From positions 37,979-101,978 of the forward strand of contig NZ_PQFZ01000020.1 in NCBI RefSeq assembly GCF_002917105.1: a stretch of 64,000 bases of DNA, written 5' to 3'. Shown in pieces: positions 53,946 through 62,531 of the stretch (position 1 is its first letter; each line of letters opens with the position of its first letter). This DNA comes from Allobosea psychrotolerans (GTDB taxonomy: Bacteria; Pseudomonadota; Alphaproteobacteria; Rhizobiales; Beijerinckiaceae). Position numbers and translations under genes: made by a program. The notes below the pieces were generated by a model. The model ran no database searches and was not told the origin of the DNA. It worked only from the letters and a program-made list of their open reading frames with translations.

Positions 53946-55160
53946 TCATTGGTTGGCGTCATCTGCTCTGCTGAAAACCAGCCGACCGGAGCTCATCACC
54001 CAGGCGATGCGGTCGTCCTCGCCGATGAAGACGAGGTCTGCATCCATGCCCGGCGCGATGCCGCCCTTGCGGCCGGCAAGACCCAGCACCCGGGCGACGT
54101 TGCTCGTCACGAACGGCAATGCCTGCGCCCAGCCGAGCCCGCCCTCGGTCGCGAGGCGCTTGAGATCGCGAAACAGGATCGATGGTGGCACGGCGACGAA
54201 GCCGCCCTGCCCGCCCGCCGCCGGCACGGCCACACCAGCGTCCGACGACAGGGTGATCCGGTCCTCCGGCACGCCGGCATCGAGCGCGCGCTGCACGGCC
54301 TCGACAGCGTCGAGACCCGCGGGAATGCCGTCTCGCGGCCCCAGACAGCAGGTGAAATCGATGATGCCGCCAGCGTTGGCGAAGCGGATGCCCTGCTCGA
54401 AGACGGGCGAACCATCGGGAGAGCGATTGACATGGGTCGGAACCGCCTGTGCCGGCGGGAAATCCATGCTTTCGACGAGATCGAACAGCGTGGTCAGCCC
54501 GCTTTGCAGCCGGCCGACATGGAGATGCAGCACCGCAGCCTTGCCGCTCATCGCCTTCGCTTGCGCCAGCTCCCCCGCCAGAGCGGCGAAGCCGGGAAAG
54601 TCGAGATTGGGGAAGGCGCGCTCGGCAATCGCGCTCTTGGCGCCGATGACCTTGTCGACCAGGACGATGTCCGAGCGCACGCTCTGCGTCAGACAAGGCG
54701 CCGGCAGCGCCATCGCGCCGGAATAGATGAAGCTGGTGAGCCCGGCCCGGTCGAGCTCATGCGCCTTGCGCAGGAGCAGCGGCAAGGTCTTGGCCTCGAT
54801 CTCGCTGCCGAGCAGCCCGACGGCCGTCGTGACCCCGGCCGAGGCAAAGGCCTCGAAGGACAGTTCGGGCATGCGTGCGTGGGGCCCATCGCCCTCGCCG
54901 CCGCCGATGAAATGAACATGCTGGTCGATCAGGCCCGGAACCAGCTTGCCAGCAGGCAGCCTTACCACTTCGACGAGGCCGGGCAGCGTCGCGGTCGCTG
55001 CCAAATCAGGCCCGATCGCCAGGATCCTGCCGCCGCCGATCAGAATCTCCTGCGACCCGATCGCAGCCGGTGCGAACACCTCCGGCGCGCGCAGCAGCCG
55101 CAATGGCGCCGCGCCTGCGCTCATGACGATGCCTAAACCGTGACGGTCTCCACGGCTCAT
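53946..55160 (-). CDS. iadA: Isoaspartyl-dipeptidase-like amidohydrolase
   Basis: A 404-aa binuclear metal amidohydrolase resembling IadA, which hydrolyses beta-aspartyl dipeptides. The metal-binding start PGLIDQHVHFIGGGEGDGP matches IadA closely, with further His in VLHLHVG and PTHVNRS and a catalytic Asp in TLSSDAGVAVP. GAGGGG lies eight bases before the ATG, fixing the start. It is the first gene of the long minus-strand operon. In this context it may release aspartate from an N-substituted or isopeptide substrate imported by the following transporters. Substrate identity is inferred. Confidence 0.87.
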   Translation of the reverse strand: MSRGDRHGLGIVMSAGAAPLRLLRAPEVFAPAAIGSQEILIGGGRILAIGPDLAATATLPGLVEVVRLPAGKLVPGLIDQHVHFIGGGEGDGPHARMPELSFEAFASAGVTTAVGLLGSEIEAKTLPLLLRKAHELDRAGLTSFIYSGAMALPAPCLTQSVRSDIVLVDKVIGAKSAIAERAFPNLDFPGFAALAGELAQAKAMSGKAAVLHLHVGRLQSGLTTLFDLVESMDFPPAQAVPTHVNRSPDGSPVFEQGIRFANAGGIIDFTCCLGPRDGIPAGLDAVEAVQRALDAGVPEDRITLSSDAGVAVPAAGGQGGFVAVPPSILFRDLKRLATEGGLGWAQALPFVTSNVARVLGLAGRKGGIAPGMDADLVFIGEDDRIAWVMSSGRLVFSRADDANQ

Positions 55161-55358
55161 TGCGATCCCCTCTATCGCGGCGCCCGCATGGCGCTCGCCA
55201 ACCGGGCTCTCGCGGCCCTTGCCCAGCTATCAAGCAAGACGCGACCCGCCGGGGCAAATGATGAATCCTCAGTCAAATCATGACGTAGATTCACGTATAA
55301 AACGAAGCCGTTTCGATTAATTGTTGAGCGAAGGCGCCATAGCTGAAAATCCCTCACC

Positions 55359-55378
55359 TGAAGGCTGATGAACCTTCA
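55359..55378. promoter_or_regulatory. Inverted repeat in the divergent iadA/agmatinase promoter region
   Basis: TGAAGG and CCTTCA with an 8-base spacer lie about 60 bases before the TTG start of the agmatinase-family gene, within the 276-base gap shared with the divergent transporter operon. A LysR- or other dimer-type operator is possible. Confidence 0.3.
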
Positions 55379-55436
55379 CTTCACCGCCTGCGCCCGACAT
55401 GTCTAATCTCGCTCCGCGGACAGCAAGGAGCGCACC

Positions 55437-56417
55437 TTGAAACATCTCGATCTTCTCCCACCCGGCCTGATCGTCAACACCATGAAGGGCGATGTGGCGG
55501 AGCATCGCGCCGGCGCCTGGCTGAGCTGGGACGGCACGCTCGATCTCGACTGCGCCATCGTCGGCGTGCCCTATGACGGTGCTTCGGTGGTCAGGACGGG
55601 CTCGCGGCATGGCCCCGATGCGGTGCGCCAGGGCCTGATGTATTTCACCACCTATTCGAGCCGCGACCGCCGCACCATGACGGATTTCCGCGCCGCCGAT
55701 ATCGGCGACGTCCAGGTGGTGCTCACCGATATGGAAGGCACCTTCAAGCGCATCACGCAGACGGTCAGCACCCTGGTCTCGCGCGGGATCGTGCCGGTGA
55801 TGATCGGCGGCGACCATTCGATCGCCTATCCCAATATGCGCGGCGTGATCGAGGCGATGGGCCCGGGCAAGAAGCTCGGCGTGATCCATTTCGATGCCCA
55901 TCACGATTTGCGCAAGGCGCATCTGGGCGCTGAATCGAGCGGCGTGCCCTTCCGCAAGACGCTGGAAATGCCCGGCACGCTGCTGAGCGGCCCCAATCTG
56001 GTGCAGATCGGCATGGCCGAGTTCACCAACTCGCCGCAACTCGACGATTACGCCAAGGAGATGGGTGTCACCGTCATCTCCGGTCTCGAGGTTCGCGAGC
56101 GCGGCATGGCGGCCGTGGTCGAGCAGGCGCTCGAGGTCGCCGGGAACGGCACGGACGCGATCTACGTTTCCGTCGACATCGACGTACTGGACCTGTCGCA
56201 GGCGCCGGGCACCGCGGCCCCCAACCCGTTCGGCCTTCCCGCTCACGACATCCAGTATGCGCTGCGCCGGATCGGCGCGAGCGGCAAGGTGATCGGCGCC
56301 GATCTCGTCGAGATCTCACCGCCCTTCGATCCCCGCAACATCACCGGCTCGACTGGCGCCTCTTTGATCCTGAGCCTGCTCTACGGGCTGTCGTCGAAGC
56401 CTGTTGCCGCCGCCTGA
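55437..56417 (+). CDS. Agmatinase/ureohydrolase-family protein
   Basis: A 326-aa binuclear Mn enzyme of the arginase/agmatinase/guanidinobutyrase family, which releases urea from guanidino compounds. All six metal ligands are in place: His127 (GGDHS), Asp153, His155, Asp157 (HFDAHHD), Asp247 and Asp249 (SVDIDVLD). TTG is the start, with AAGGAG seven bases upstream; no ATG fits. It diverges from the transporter operon, consistent with catabolism of imported guanidino or polyamine-like compounds. Its last 37 bases overlap the end of the convergent LysR gene. Confidence 0.92.
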   Translation: MKHLDLLPPGLIVNTMKGDVAEHRAGAWLSWDGTLDLDCAIVGVPYDGASVVRTGSRHGPDAVRQGLMYFTTYSSRDRRTMTDFRAADIGDVQVVLTDMEGTFKRITQTVSTLVSRGIVPVMIGGDHSIAYPNMRGVIEAMGPGKKLGVIHFDAHHDLRKAHLGAESSGVPFRKTLEMPGTLLSGPNLVQIGMAEFTNSPQLDDYAKEMGVTVISGLEVRERGMAAVVEQALEVAGNGTDAIYVSVDIDVLDLSQAPGTAAPNPFGLPAHDIQYALRRIGASGKVIGADLVEISPPFDPRNITGSTGASLILSLLYGLSSKPVAAA

Positions 56418-57328
56418 TCGCCTCCGTTCAGATTGACGGTCTGGCCGAAACGCCCGAGCAGCCAGTGCAGGAACAGCCTGGTGTTCGAGCGTTCCAGCCT
56501 GGAGGTATCGCACAGCACGTACCAGCCGCCCGTCGCCTGGATCGTGCCGGCGAAGGGGCGCAGCAGCGTGCCTTCGCCGATATGCGAGGCCGACAGCGTG
56601 TCGCTGACGAGGACCACTCCGGCGCCCTCGGCAGCGAGATCGATCGCGATGCTGAGATCGTTGCAATACAGATGGCGGCGGAAGATCTCGAAATCATGCT
56701 CGCCTTCGCCGGCAAGCCAGCGCCGCCATTCCGTACCGTCGTCCTGATGCAACAGCATCACGTCCTGAAGGTCGGACGGCTTGGCGAAGCTGCGGCCGGC
56801 GCGCTGGAACAGGAGCGGGCTGCAGGCGGGCGCGATGGCGATGTGCTCGAGCAGGGCCGCCCATTTCGCCTTCCATGAGCCGCTGCCGAACTGGATGCCG
56901 AGATCCACGTCGGCAACCTCGGCGACGCGATCATTCTCGACCAGCTGGATATGGCATTCGATGGCTGGGTGGTCGTAACAGAAATCGGCGAGATTTTTTG
57001 CGAGCCATTTGCTGGCGAACATCGGCGAGCAGGCGATGGTCAGTCGCCCTCCGACCTGATCGGCATCCGCGAGACTATGGGCCGTGCGGGCGATATCCTG
57101 CAGCGCCGTGCCGACCGTGCGCGAGAAAATCCGCCCGGCATCGGAGAGGACGACGCCCCTGCCCGATTTCTCGAACAGATCGACGCCAAGCGCCTCCTCC
57201 AGCCGCCTGAGCTGATGGCTGACGGCGCTGTCGGTCAGGCTGAGCTCGACGGCGGCCTTCGCCAGGCTCTGGTGGCGGGCGGCGGCCTCGAAGGTGCGCA
57301 GCGTGGCGAGCGGCAGGTTGCGGATCAC
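56381..57328 (-). CDS. LysR-family regulator (GcvA-like)
   Basis: A 315-aa LysR protein with helix-turn-helix LRTFEAAARHQSLAKAAVEL and SAVSHQLRRLEEALGVDLFE, plus an effector domain. The N-terminus NLPLATLRTFEAAARH is typical of the GcvA/AmpR-like branch. I chose the GTG of VIRNLPLATL; the frame is open for 44 more codons but these are not LysR-like. It converges on the agmatinase-family gene with a 37-base overlap, and is probably the regulator of that gene or of the divergent transporter operon. Confidence 0.87.
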   Translation of the reverse strand: MIRNLPLATLRTFEAAARHQSLAKAAVELSLTDSAVSHQLRRLEEALGVDLFEKSGRGVVLSDAGRIFSRTVGTALQDIARTAHSLADADQVGGRLTIACSPMFASKWLAKNLADFCYDHPAIECHIQLVENDRVAEVADVDLGIQFGSGSWKAKWAALLEHIAIAPACSPLLFQRAGRSFAKPSDLQDVMLLHQDDGTEWRRWLAGEGEHDFEIFRRHLYCNDLSIAIDLAAEGAGVVLVSDTLSASHIGEGTLLRPFAGTIQATGGWYVLCDTSRLERSNTRLFLHWLLGRFGQTVNLNGGDQAAATGFDDSP

Positions 57329-57528
57329 GGCGTCGAGATTCCAGGCATCGTTCCAGGGATCGGCAATCGTAGTGCCAAATTGCCCGCCGTCGTCAAATTC
57401 CGGCCGCGCGGCCGGCCGTCTTGGCCCCGAGCCTATCGCCCATATTTGGGCGGCGTCCATCGCAGGTAAAACGCTTTAGAACAACGACATAGATAAATTT
57501 TATGATCCAACTTGATCGGAAGCCGCTC

Positions 57529-57666
57529 TAGGACAGGCCCAGCGCGACCGTCTCCAGCTGCGCGTGCGGAAGATGGCACGCCATCATGACGCCATTGCTC
57601 AGCCGGCGCTGCACCGGCACCTGCGTCCGGCACAGGCTGGACGTCCCGGCGCGCAGGCCGCTGCAA
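57529..57666 (-). pseudogene. Remnant of an oligopeptide ABC transporter ATPase C-terminus
   Basis: Minus-strand codons read SLCRTQVPVQRRLSNGVMMA followed by CHLP and stop soon after. The spacing of Cys, Pro, Gly and the final ACHLP matches the C-terminal oligo_HPY extension of Opp/Dpp ATPases. No ATPase motifs precede it; the fragment abuts the end of the next LysR gene. It is about 45 codons and clearly decayed, if correctly recognised. Confidence 0.45.
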
Positions 57667-57685
57667 ATTTGTGCGACAACCTTAG

Positions 57686-58591
57686 CTATGGCTCGTTCAA
57701 GAAGTGCTGAAGCCGCGGGCTGACGAAATCGAGGAAGATTCGGACGCGCTGCGGCAACCGGGGGCCGCCAAGATAGAGCGCGTGGATCTCCTCCTCGTCG
57801 CCCTTGACCGCATCCGACAGAACTTCGACCAACCGCCCGGCGGCGATATCGGCGCGGGCGTGATAGTCGCCGAGGCGTGCCAGGCCGACCCCCGCGAGCG
57901 CCATGCGCCGCACGGTTTCTCCATTATTGGCGAGCAGCGCGCCATTCACCGTGCGATCGACGGTGCGGCCGCTTTCCTTGAGCGGCCAGACCGGAGCAGC
58001 GCGGCGGAAGTTGAAGCCGAGGCAGTTGTGCCGCGCAAGATCGTCGATCGTCCGCGGTGTCCCGTAGCGGGCGAGGTAATCCGGCGCCGCGACGATCTTG
58101 CGGTGCGCGACGCCGATCCGCCGCGCCATCATGGTCGAATCCTGCAACGTCCCGACGCGGAAGGCGACATCGGTACGGTCCAGATAAAGATCCACGATCT
58201 CGTCTGACAGCGACAGATCGACGATGATGTTGGGATGCGCCTGCCAGAATGCCGGAAGCAAAGGCTCCAAGCCGAGCACGCCGAAGGCGACGGAGGCATT
58301 GACGCGAACGGTGCCGCCGGCATTCGCCCCACCCAGCGCCAGGTCGCGCTCCATGTCCTCAAGCTCGGCCAGCAGCGCGAGGCTTCGCTCGTAGTAGATC
58401 TGGCCCTCGGTGGTGAGCGAGAGACGGCGTGTCGAACGCTCCAGCAGGCGTACGCCCAGGCGCGCCTCGATCCGCCCGATCAGCTTGCTGACCGTCGAGG
58501 GCGTCATGCGCAGCAGCCGTGCCGCCTCGGATAAGCTGCCGGCTTCGACGACCCTGAGGAAGACCTGCATCTCGCCTGCGCGGTTATCCAT
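57686..58591 (-). CDS. LysR-family regulator
   Basis: A 301-aa LysR protein with helix-turn-helix MQVFLRVVEAGSLSEAARLL and STVSKLIGRIEARLGVRLLE, followed by a standard effector domain. The type (EGQIYYERSLALLAELEDME) is that of repressors and activators adjacent to oxidoreductase genes. The ATG MDNRAGEM starts the canonical length. It is divergent from the aldo/keto reductase operon and is its probable regulator. Confidence 0.9.
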   Translation of the reverse strand: MDNRAGEMQVFLRVVEAGSLSEAARLLRMTPSTVSKLIGRIEARLGVRLLERSTRRLSLTTEGQIYYERSLALLAELEDMERDLALGGANAGGTVRVNASVAFGVLGLEPLLPAFWQAHPNIIVDLSLSDEIVDLYLDRTDVAFRVGTLQDSTMMARRIGVAHRKIVAAPDYLARYGTPRTIDDLARHNCLGFNFRRAAPVWPLKESGRTVDRTVNGALLANNGETVRRMALAGVGLARLGDYHARADIAAGRLVEVLSDAVKGDEEEIHALYLGGPRLPQRVRIFLDFVSPRLQHFLNEP

Positions 58592-58681
58592 CGCGGTCCT
58601 CGCATCTGTGAATCTGCTTCACAGATAATGTGGAGGATGAGCGGATTATCAAGCGCGTCCGCGGGGCCCATCTTCCCCCAC

Positions 58682-58873
58682 ATGTCAAAGATCTCCGCAC
58701 TGGACCTCATCAGGACGACCGGCCGGCTGACGGTCGGAATCGAGCTCCCGCTCGACAATGACTGGTCTCCCGACGGCGAGGCACGTCGCCTCGCCGAGCG
58801 ACGTCCGCGCGGCGTACCCAGCCTCTCCGCGCAAAGCGACCCTGTCTGCCTGACAACCACAGGAGAACGACCC
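58682..58873 (+). pseudogene. N-terminal remnant of a luciferase-like oxidoreductase, in frame with the next gene
   Basis: Codons from an ATG read through LTVGIELPLDNDWSPDGEAR and RPRGVPS, which resembles the N-terminus of one group of luciferase-like oxidoreductases. The rest of that protein is missing. The frame stays open into the aldo/keto reductase, but a strong AGGAG just before the reductase ATG implies separate translation. Either a deletion relic or an unusual leader. Confidence 0.35.
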
Positions 58874-59698
58874 ATGCAGATCGTAACGGCGCACGGCGCC
58901 CAAATTCCCGCCCTTGGCTTCGGCGTGTTCCGGATGTCGGATGCGGAGGTGGAGCGCGTCGTTCCAGCCGCTCTGGAAGCCGGCTTCACCCATTTCGACA
59001 CCGCCCAGATCTATGGCAACGAAGCGGCACTCGGCCGGGCCTTGCAGGACGCCGGCGCGCGGCGGCGGGATCTCTTCCTGACCACCAAGGTCTGGGTCGA
59101 CAACTACAGCCCGCAAAAATTCGCGGCGTCGGTCGATGAGAGCCTCGACAAGCTCAGGGTCGATCAGGTCGACTTGCTCCTGCTGCATTGGCCGGCCGAC
59201 AAGGTCGCGATCGCGGATCAGATCGAGATGCTCAATGCCGTGCAGGCCGCCGGCAAGACCCGCTTCATCGGCGTCAGCAACCAGAACGTCGCGCAGCTCA
59301 AAGAGTCGATCTCATCGAGCAAGGCACCGATCGTCACCAACCAGATCGAACTGCACCCCTATCTCCAGCAAAGCGCGATGATTGATGCTGCCCGGGCGGC
59401 CGGCGTCGCGATCTCCGCCTATTACGGCATGGCCGACGGCGCAGTGCCGCGCGATCCGGCGCTCCAGCGCATTGGCAAGACCTACGGCAAGAGCGCCGCG
59501 CAGGTCGGGCTGCGCTGGCTGATCCAGCAGGGATTCATTGCGCTATCCAAGACGGCCAAGCCCGAGCGTGTGGCCGAGAACTTCGCGGTCTTCGATTTTT
59601 CTCTCAGCGACGAGGACATGGCGGCGATCGGCAAGCTGGCTCGTCCCGACGGCCGGCTTGTCAGCCCTCCCGGCCTGGCCCCCGCCTGGGACGCATGA
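58874..59698 (+). CDS. Aldo/keto reductase
   Basis: A 274-aa NADPH-dependent reductase. The catalytic tetrad is visible: Asp and Tyr in FDTAQIYGNE, Lys in TTKVW and His in LLLLHWP. The C-terminal cofactor region is ALSKTAKPERVAENF, with Lys-Thr in place of the usual Pro-Lys-Ser. AGGAGAACGACCC before ATG fixes the start. It is the first of five coupled genes with an MFS transporter, suggesting detoxification of carbonyl compounds with export. Confidence 0.92.
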   Translation: MQIVTAHGAQIPALGFGVFRMSDAEVERVVPAALEAGFTHFDTAQIYGNEAALGRALQDAGARRRDLFLTTKVWVDNYSPQKFAASVDESLDKLRVDQVDLLLLHWPADKVAIADQIEMLNAVQAAGKTRFIGVSNQNVAQLKESISSSKAPIVTNQIELHPYLQQSAMIDAARAAGVAISAYYGMADGAVPRDPALQRIGKTYGKSAAQVGLRWLIQQGFIALSKTAKPERVAENFAVFDFSLSDEDMAAIGKLARPDGRLVSPPGLAPAWDA

Positions 59699-60918
59699 AG
59701 AACAGGGACATGACCACTGCAACCTCAGGCATCCAGCCCGGACAGGGTGATACGGCCGGTATCAACTGGCCGCTGCTCGCCCTGGCCGTCGGCGCCTTCG
59801 GCATCGGTACGACCGAATTCGCGCCGATGGGGCTCCTGCCCGTCATCGCGGAGGGGGTGAATGTCTCGATCCCGACCGCCGGCCTGCTCGTCAGCGCCTA
59901 TGCGCTCGGGGTGATGATCGGCGCCCCGGTGATGACGCTCACCTTCAGCCGGTTCGGCAAGCGCACCGCGCTGATGCTGCTGATGGGCATCTTCACCATC
60001 GGCAATCTCCTGTCGGCGCTGTCCCCCGACTACTGGACGCTCCTGGCCGCGCGCCTCGTCACCAGCCTCAATCACGGCGCCTTCTTCGGGCTCGGCTCGA
60101 TCGTCGCCGCGAGCGTGGTGCCGAAGGAGAAGCAAGCCAGCGCCGTCGCAACCATGTTCATGGGGTTGACCATCGCCAATATCGGCGGGGTGCCGGCGGC
60201 GACCTGGATCGGCCAGCAGATCGGCTGGCGCATGGCCTTCGCGGGCACGGCGGGACTAGGGCTCCTCGCCATCGCGGCGCTGTGGCTCGCCTTGCCCAAG
60301 GGCGAAGCCGGCACGATGCCTGATGTCACGCGGGAGCTGCGCGTCCTCACGCGCCCGGCCGTGCTGCTCGCCATGGCGACGACGGTGATGGGGGCCGGCG
60401 CCATGTTCACGCTCTACACCTATGTCGCTCCGGCCTTGACCGAACTGACCGGCGCCTCGGAGAGCTTCGTCACGCTCGCACTGGTGCTGATCGGCGTCGG
60501 CTTCACCATCGGCAACGGACTCGGCGGATGGCTCGCCGACTGGTCGCTCGATGGTGCGACCAGAATCTTCCTGGCCGCACTCGCGCTCGTCATGCTGGCG
60601 CTGCCCTTCCTGCTGTCCAGCCATGTCGGCGCGGCGATCGGGCTTCTCGTCTGGGGCGCAGCGGCCTTCGCTATCGTGCCGCCGGTCCAGATGCGGGTGA
60701 TGCAGGCGGCATCGGAGGCTCCGGGCCTCGCCTCGTCGATCAATGTCGGCGCGTTCAACCTTGGCAATGCGCTCGGCGCGGCCGTCGGTGGCGCCGTGAT
60801 CAGCCTTGGCCTCGGCTATGCCGCCGTGCCGGTTGCGGGCGGGCTGCTCGCGGCGGCGGGGCTGGGCCTGGTCTGGCTCGGACGCGCCCGCCCCAAGCTA
60901 CAGGCATGCGAAGCGTGA
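59695..60918 (+). CDS. MFS transporter, drug:H+ antiporter (DHA1, AraJ/YdhP-like)
   Basis: A 407-aa protein with about twelve membrane segments. The family motifs are FGIGTTEFAPMGLLPVIAEG in segment 1 and GVMIGAPVMTLTFSRFGKRT between segments 2 and 3. It probably exports a toxic or signalling small molecule. The ATG overlaps the reductase TGA (ATGA); a second ATG five codons later is possible. It belongs to the reductase operon. Confidence 0.92.
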   Translation: MKNRDMTTATSGIQPGQGDTAGINWPLLALAVGAFGIGTTEFAPMGLLPVIAEGVNVSIPTAGLLVSAYALGVMIGAPVMTLTFSRFGKRTALMLLMGIFTIGNLLSALSPDYWTLLAARLVTSLNHGAFFGLGSIVAASVVPKEKQASAVATMFMGLTIANIGGVPAATWIGQQIGWRMAFAGTAGLGLLAIAALWLALPKGEAGTMPDVTRELRVLTRPAVLLAMATTVMGAGAMFTLYTYVAPALTELTGASESFVTLALVLIGVGFTIGNGLGGWLADWSLDGATRIFLAALALVMLALPFLLSSHVGAAIGLLVWGAAAFAIVPPVQMRVMQAASEAPGLASSINVGAFNLGNALGAAVGGAVISLGLGYAAVPVAGGLLAAAGLGLVWLGRARPKLQACEA

Positions 60919-60954
60919 CGTGCCGCGTTTTCCGATCGAACAGGAATGAATGAG

Positions 60955-61281
60955 ATGTCTTTTCCTCTGGCCGGACAACGCTTCGAAGTCGACTATGGCG
61001 ATCTCGTCGCTACCAACGCCTATGCCCAAGCGGGCCTCTCGCTGACCTACGAGATCACCGGCGGTGCGCTCACCGGAAACAACGCGACCGTCGGGTTCGA
61101 ATGGCGCCATCTTTTCGGTGGCACCTATGCGATCTCCTGGCAGGAGGCCGACGGCTCGACCGTCGTTCACATCGACGATTTCGAAGCAGGCCGCTCATTG
61201 GCCTTCTTCACCACTCCCGACGCTCGGTTCTTCCGCCTGGAAGGCAGCCTGAAGCCGCTGGAACCCCTCCACCAGAATTGA
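60955..61281 (+). CDS. MoaF-related domain protein
   Basis: A 108-aa protein whose core WRHLFGGTYAISWQEADGST, then VVHIDDFEAG, is typical of the MoaF-related C-terminal domain family (small beta-barrel, lipocalin-like). No signal peptide. AGGAAT precedes the ATG of MSFPLAG; an ATG three codons earlier is possible. The role is unknown, perhaps ligand binding in the same detoxification operon. Confidence 0.78.
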   Translation: MSFPLAGQRFEVDYGDLVATNAYAQAGLSLTYEITGGALTGNNATVGFEWRHLFGGTYAISWQEADGSTVVHIDDFEAGRSLAFFTTPDARFFRLEGSLKPLEPLHQN

Positions 61282-61293
61282 GGAGACGCCCCC

Positions 61294-62073
61294 ATGGACC
61301 TGCAACTCACCGGCAAGACCGCGCTCGTCACCGGCGCCACCGCCGGCATCGGACTGGCGATCGCCCGCTCACTGGCCGCGGAAGGCGCGAAACTCGTCAT
61401 TTGCGGTCGCTCGCAGGCCAATCTCGACACGGCTGCCACCGCGATCGGCGGCAGCATTCGCGCCGTGCTGGCCGACCCGGCCAGCGCTGAAGGATCGGCG
61501 GCGCTGACTGCTGCCGTGCCGGACGTCGATATCCTCGTCAACAATCTCGGCATCTACGAATCCAAGGCGTTCGGCGAGATCACCGACGAGGACTGGCGCC
61601 GCTTCTTCGAGATCAACGTTTTGAGCGGGGCCCGCCTCTCGCGGCACTATCTGCCGGGCATGCTCGCGCGCGACTGGGGGCGGATCATCTTCATCTCCAG
61701 CGAAAGCGCGGTCCTGGTTCCGCCGAATATGATCCATTACGGCATGACCAAGACGGCGCAGCTCGCAATCTCGCGAGGGCTGGCGGCAACGACCAAGGGC
61801 ACGCGCGTCACCGTCAATTCCGTCCTGCCGGGCACGACGCGCTCTGCGGGCATCGAGGATTTCCTGCGCAGCGTCGCCAGCGACCCCAACCTTCCCGCCG
61901 GCGAGATGGAGCAGGAATATTTCGCCAAGGAGCGCCCGAGCTCGCTGATCCAGCGCATGATCGAGCCCGAGGAGGTCGCCAGCCTCGTCGCCTATCTGGC
62001 AAGCCCGCTCTCGGCGGCGACGAACGGCGCCGCGTTGCGGGTCGATGGCGGCATCACGCCGACGATCATATGA
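61294..62073 (+). CDS. Short-chain dehydrogenase/reductase (SDR)
   Basis: A 259-aa classical SDR: cofactor motif TGATAGIG (13-20), NNLG strand, and the active-site Tyr149-x-x-x-Lys153 (YGMTK) with Ser in the preceding FISSES. The C-terminus TNGAALRVDGGITPTII is canonical. GAGGAGACGCC precedes the ATG. Coupled to the PPC gene by a 4-base overlap. The substrate is not apparent. Confidence 0.92.
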   Translation: MDLQLTGKTALVTGATAGIGLAIARSLAAEGAKLVICGRSQANLDTAATAIGGSIRAVLADPASAEGSAALTAAVPDVDILVNNLGIYESKAFGEITDEDWRRFFEINVLSGARLSRHYLPGMLARDWGRIIFISSESAVLVPPNMIHYGMTKTAQLAISRGLAATTKGTRVTVNSVLPGTTRSAGIEDFLRSVASDPNLPAGEMEQEYFAKERPSSLIQRMIEPEEVASLVAYLASPLSAATNGAALRVDGGITPTII

Positions 62074-62513
62074 GCCCCGCCATGACCGAGCCCAGACGCC
62101 ATATCGCGACACAGACCGGTTTCCTGATGGTCCTGCGCCAGGGCGACGATGTCTTTGCCCGGCTTGAAGCCCTGATGCGGGAGGAGGCGATCCCATCCGC
62201 CTTCATCGCGGGCCTCGGCTTCGCCGGCCATGTGACCTTCGGCTTCTTCGATTACGAGAAGAAGGAATATGCGCCGAAGACGATGCACAACCTGGAGCTG
62301 ACGAACCTGACCGGGACGCTGGCATGGAAGGACGGCAAGCCCTCCATCCATGCCCATGGCACAGCCGGAGACGACAGCTTCCGCACCTTCGGCGGCCATC
62401 TGCTGGCGCTCGAAGTGGGGCGCGGTTCGCTGGAGATCAGCGTGACCGTGATCCCGACGCGGCTGGAGCGTGCGGTCGATCCCGGCATCGGCGCAAACGT
62501 GCTGCAGCTCTGA
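62070..62513 (+). CDS. PPC/DUF296-domain protein
   Basis: A 147-aa protein with the PPC (DUF296) fold: RQGDDVFARLEALMREEAIP, GLGFAGHVTFGFFD, and a metal-site-like IHAHGTAGDD. In plants this domain joins AT-hook proteins; in bacteria it occurs alone and its role is unclear, possibly oligomeric metal-binding or regulatory. The ATG overlaps the SDR stop by four bases. Last gene of the operon. Confidence 0.85.
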   Translation: MSPAMTEPRRHIATQTGFLMVLRQGDDVFARLEALMREEAIPSAFIAGLGFAGHVTFGFFDYEKKEYAPKTMHNLELTNLTGTLAWKDGKPSIHAHGTAGDDSFRTFGGHLLALEVGRGSLEISVTVIPTRLERAVDPGIGANVLQL

Positions 62514-62531
62514 GCGATCGACCCAAGCGCT

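Noticed and set aside
57433..57666. 77-codon minus-strand open frame between the LysR genes
   Set aside because: It is a different frame from the transporter-ATPase remnant, and its sequence shows no domain; the remnant frame explains the region better.
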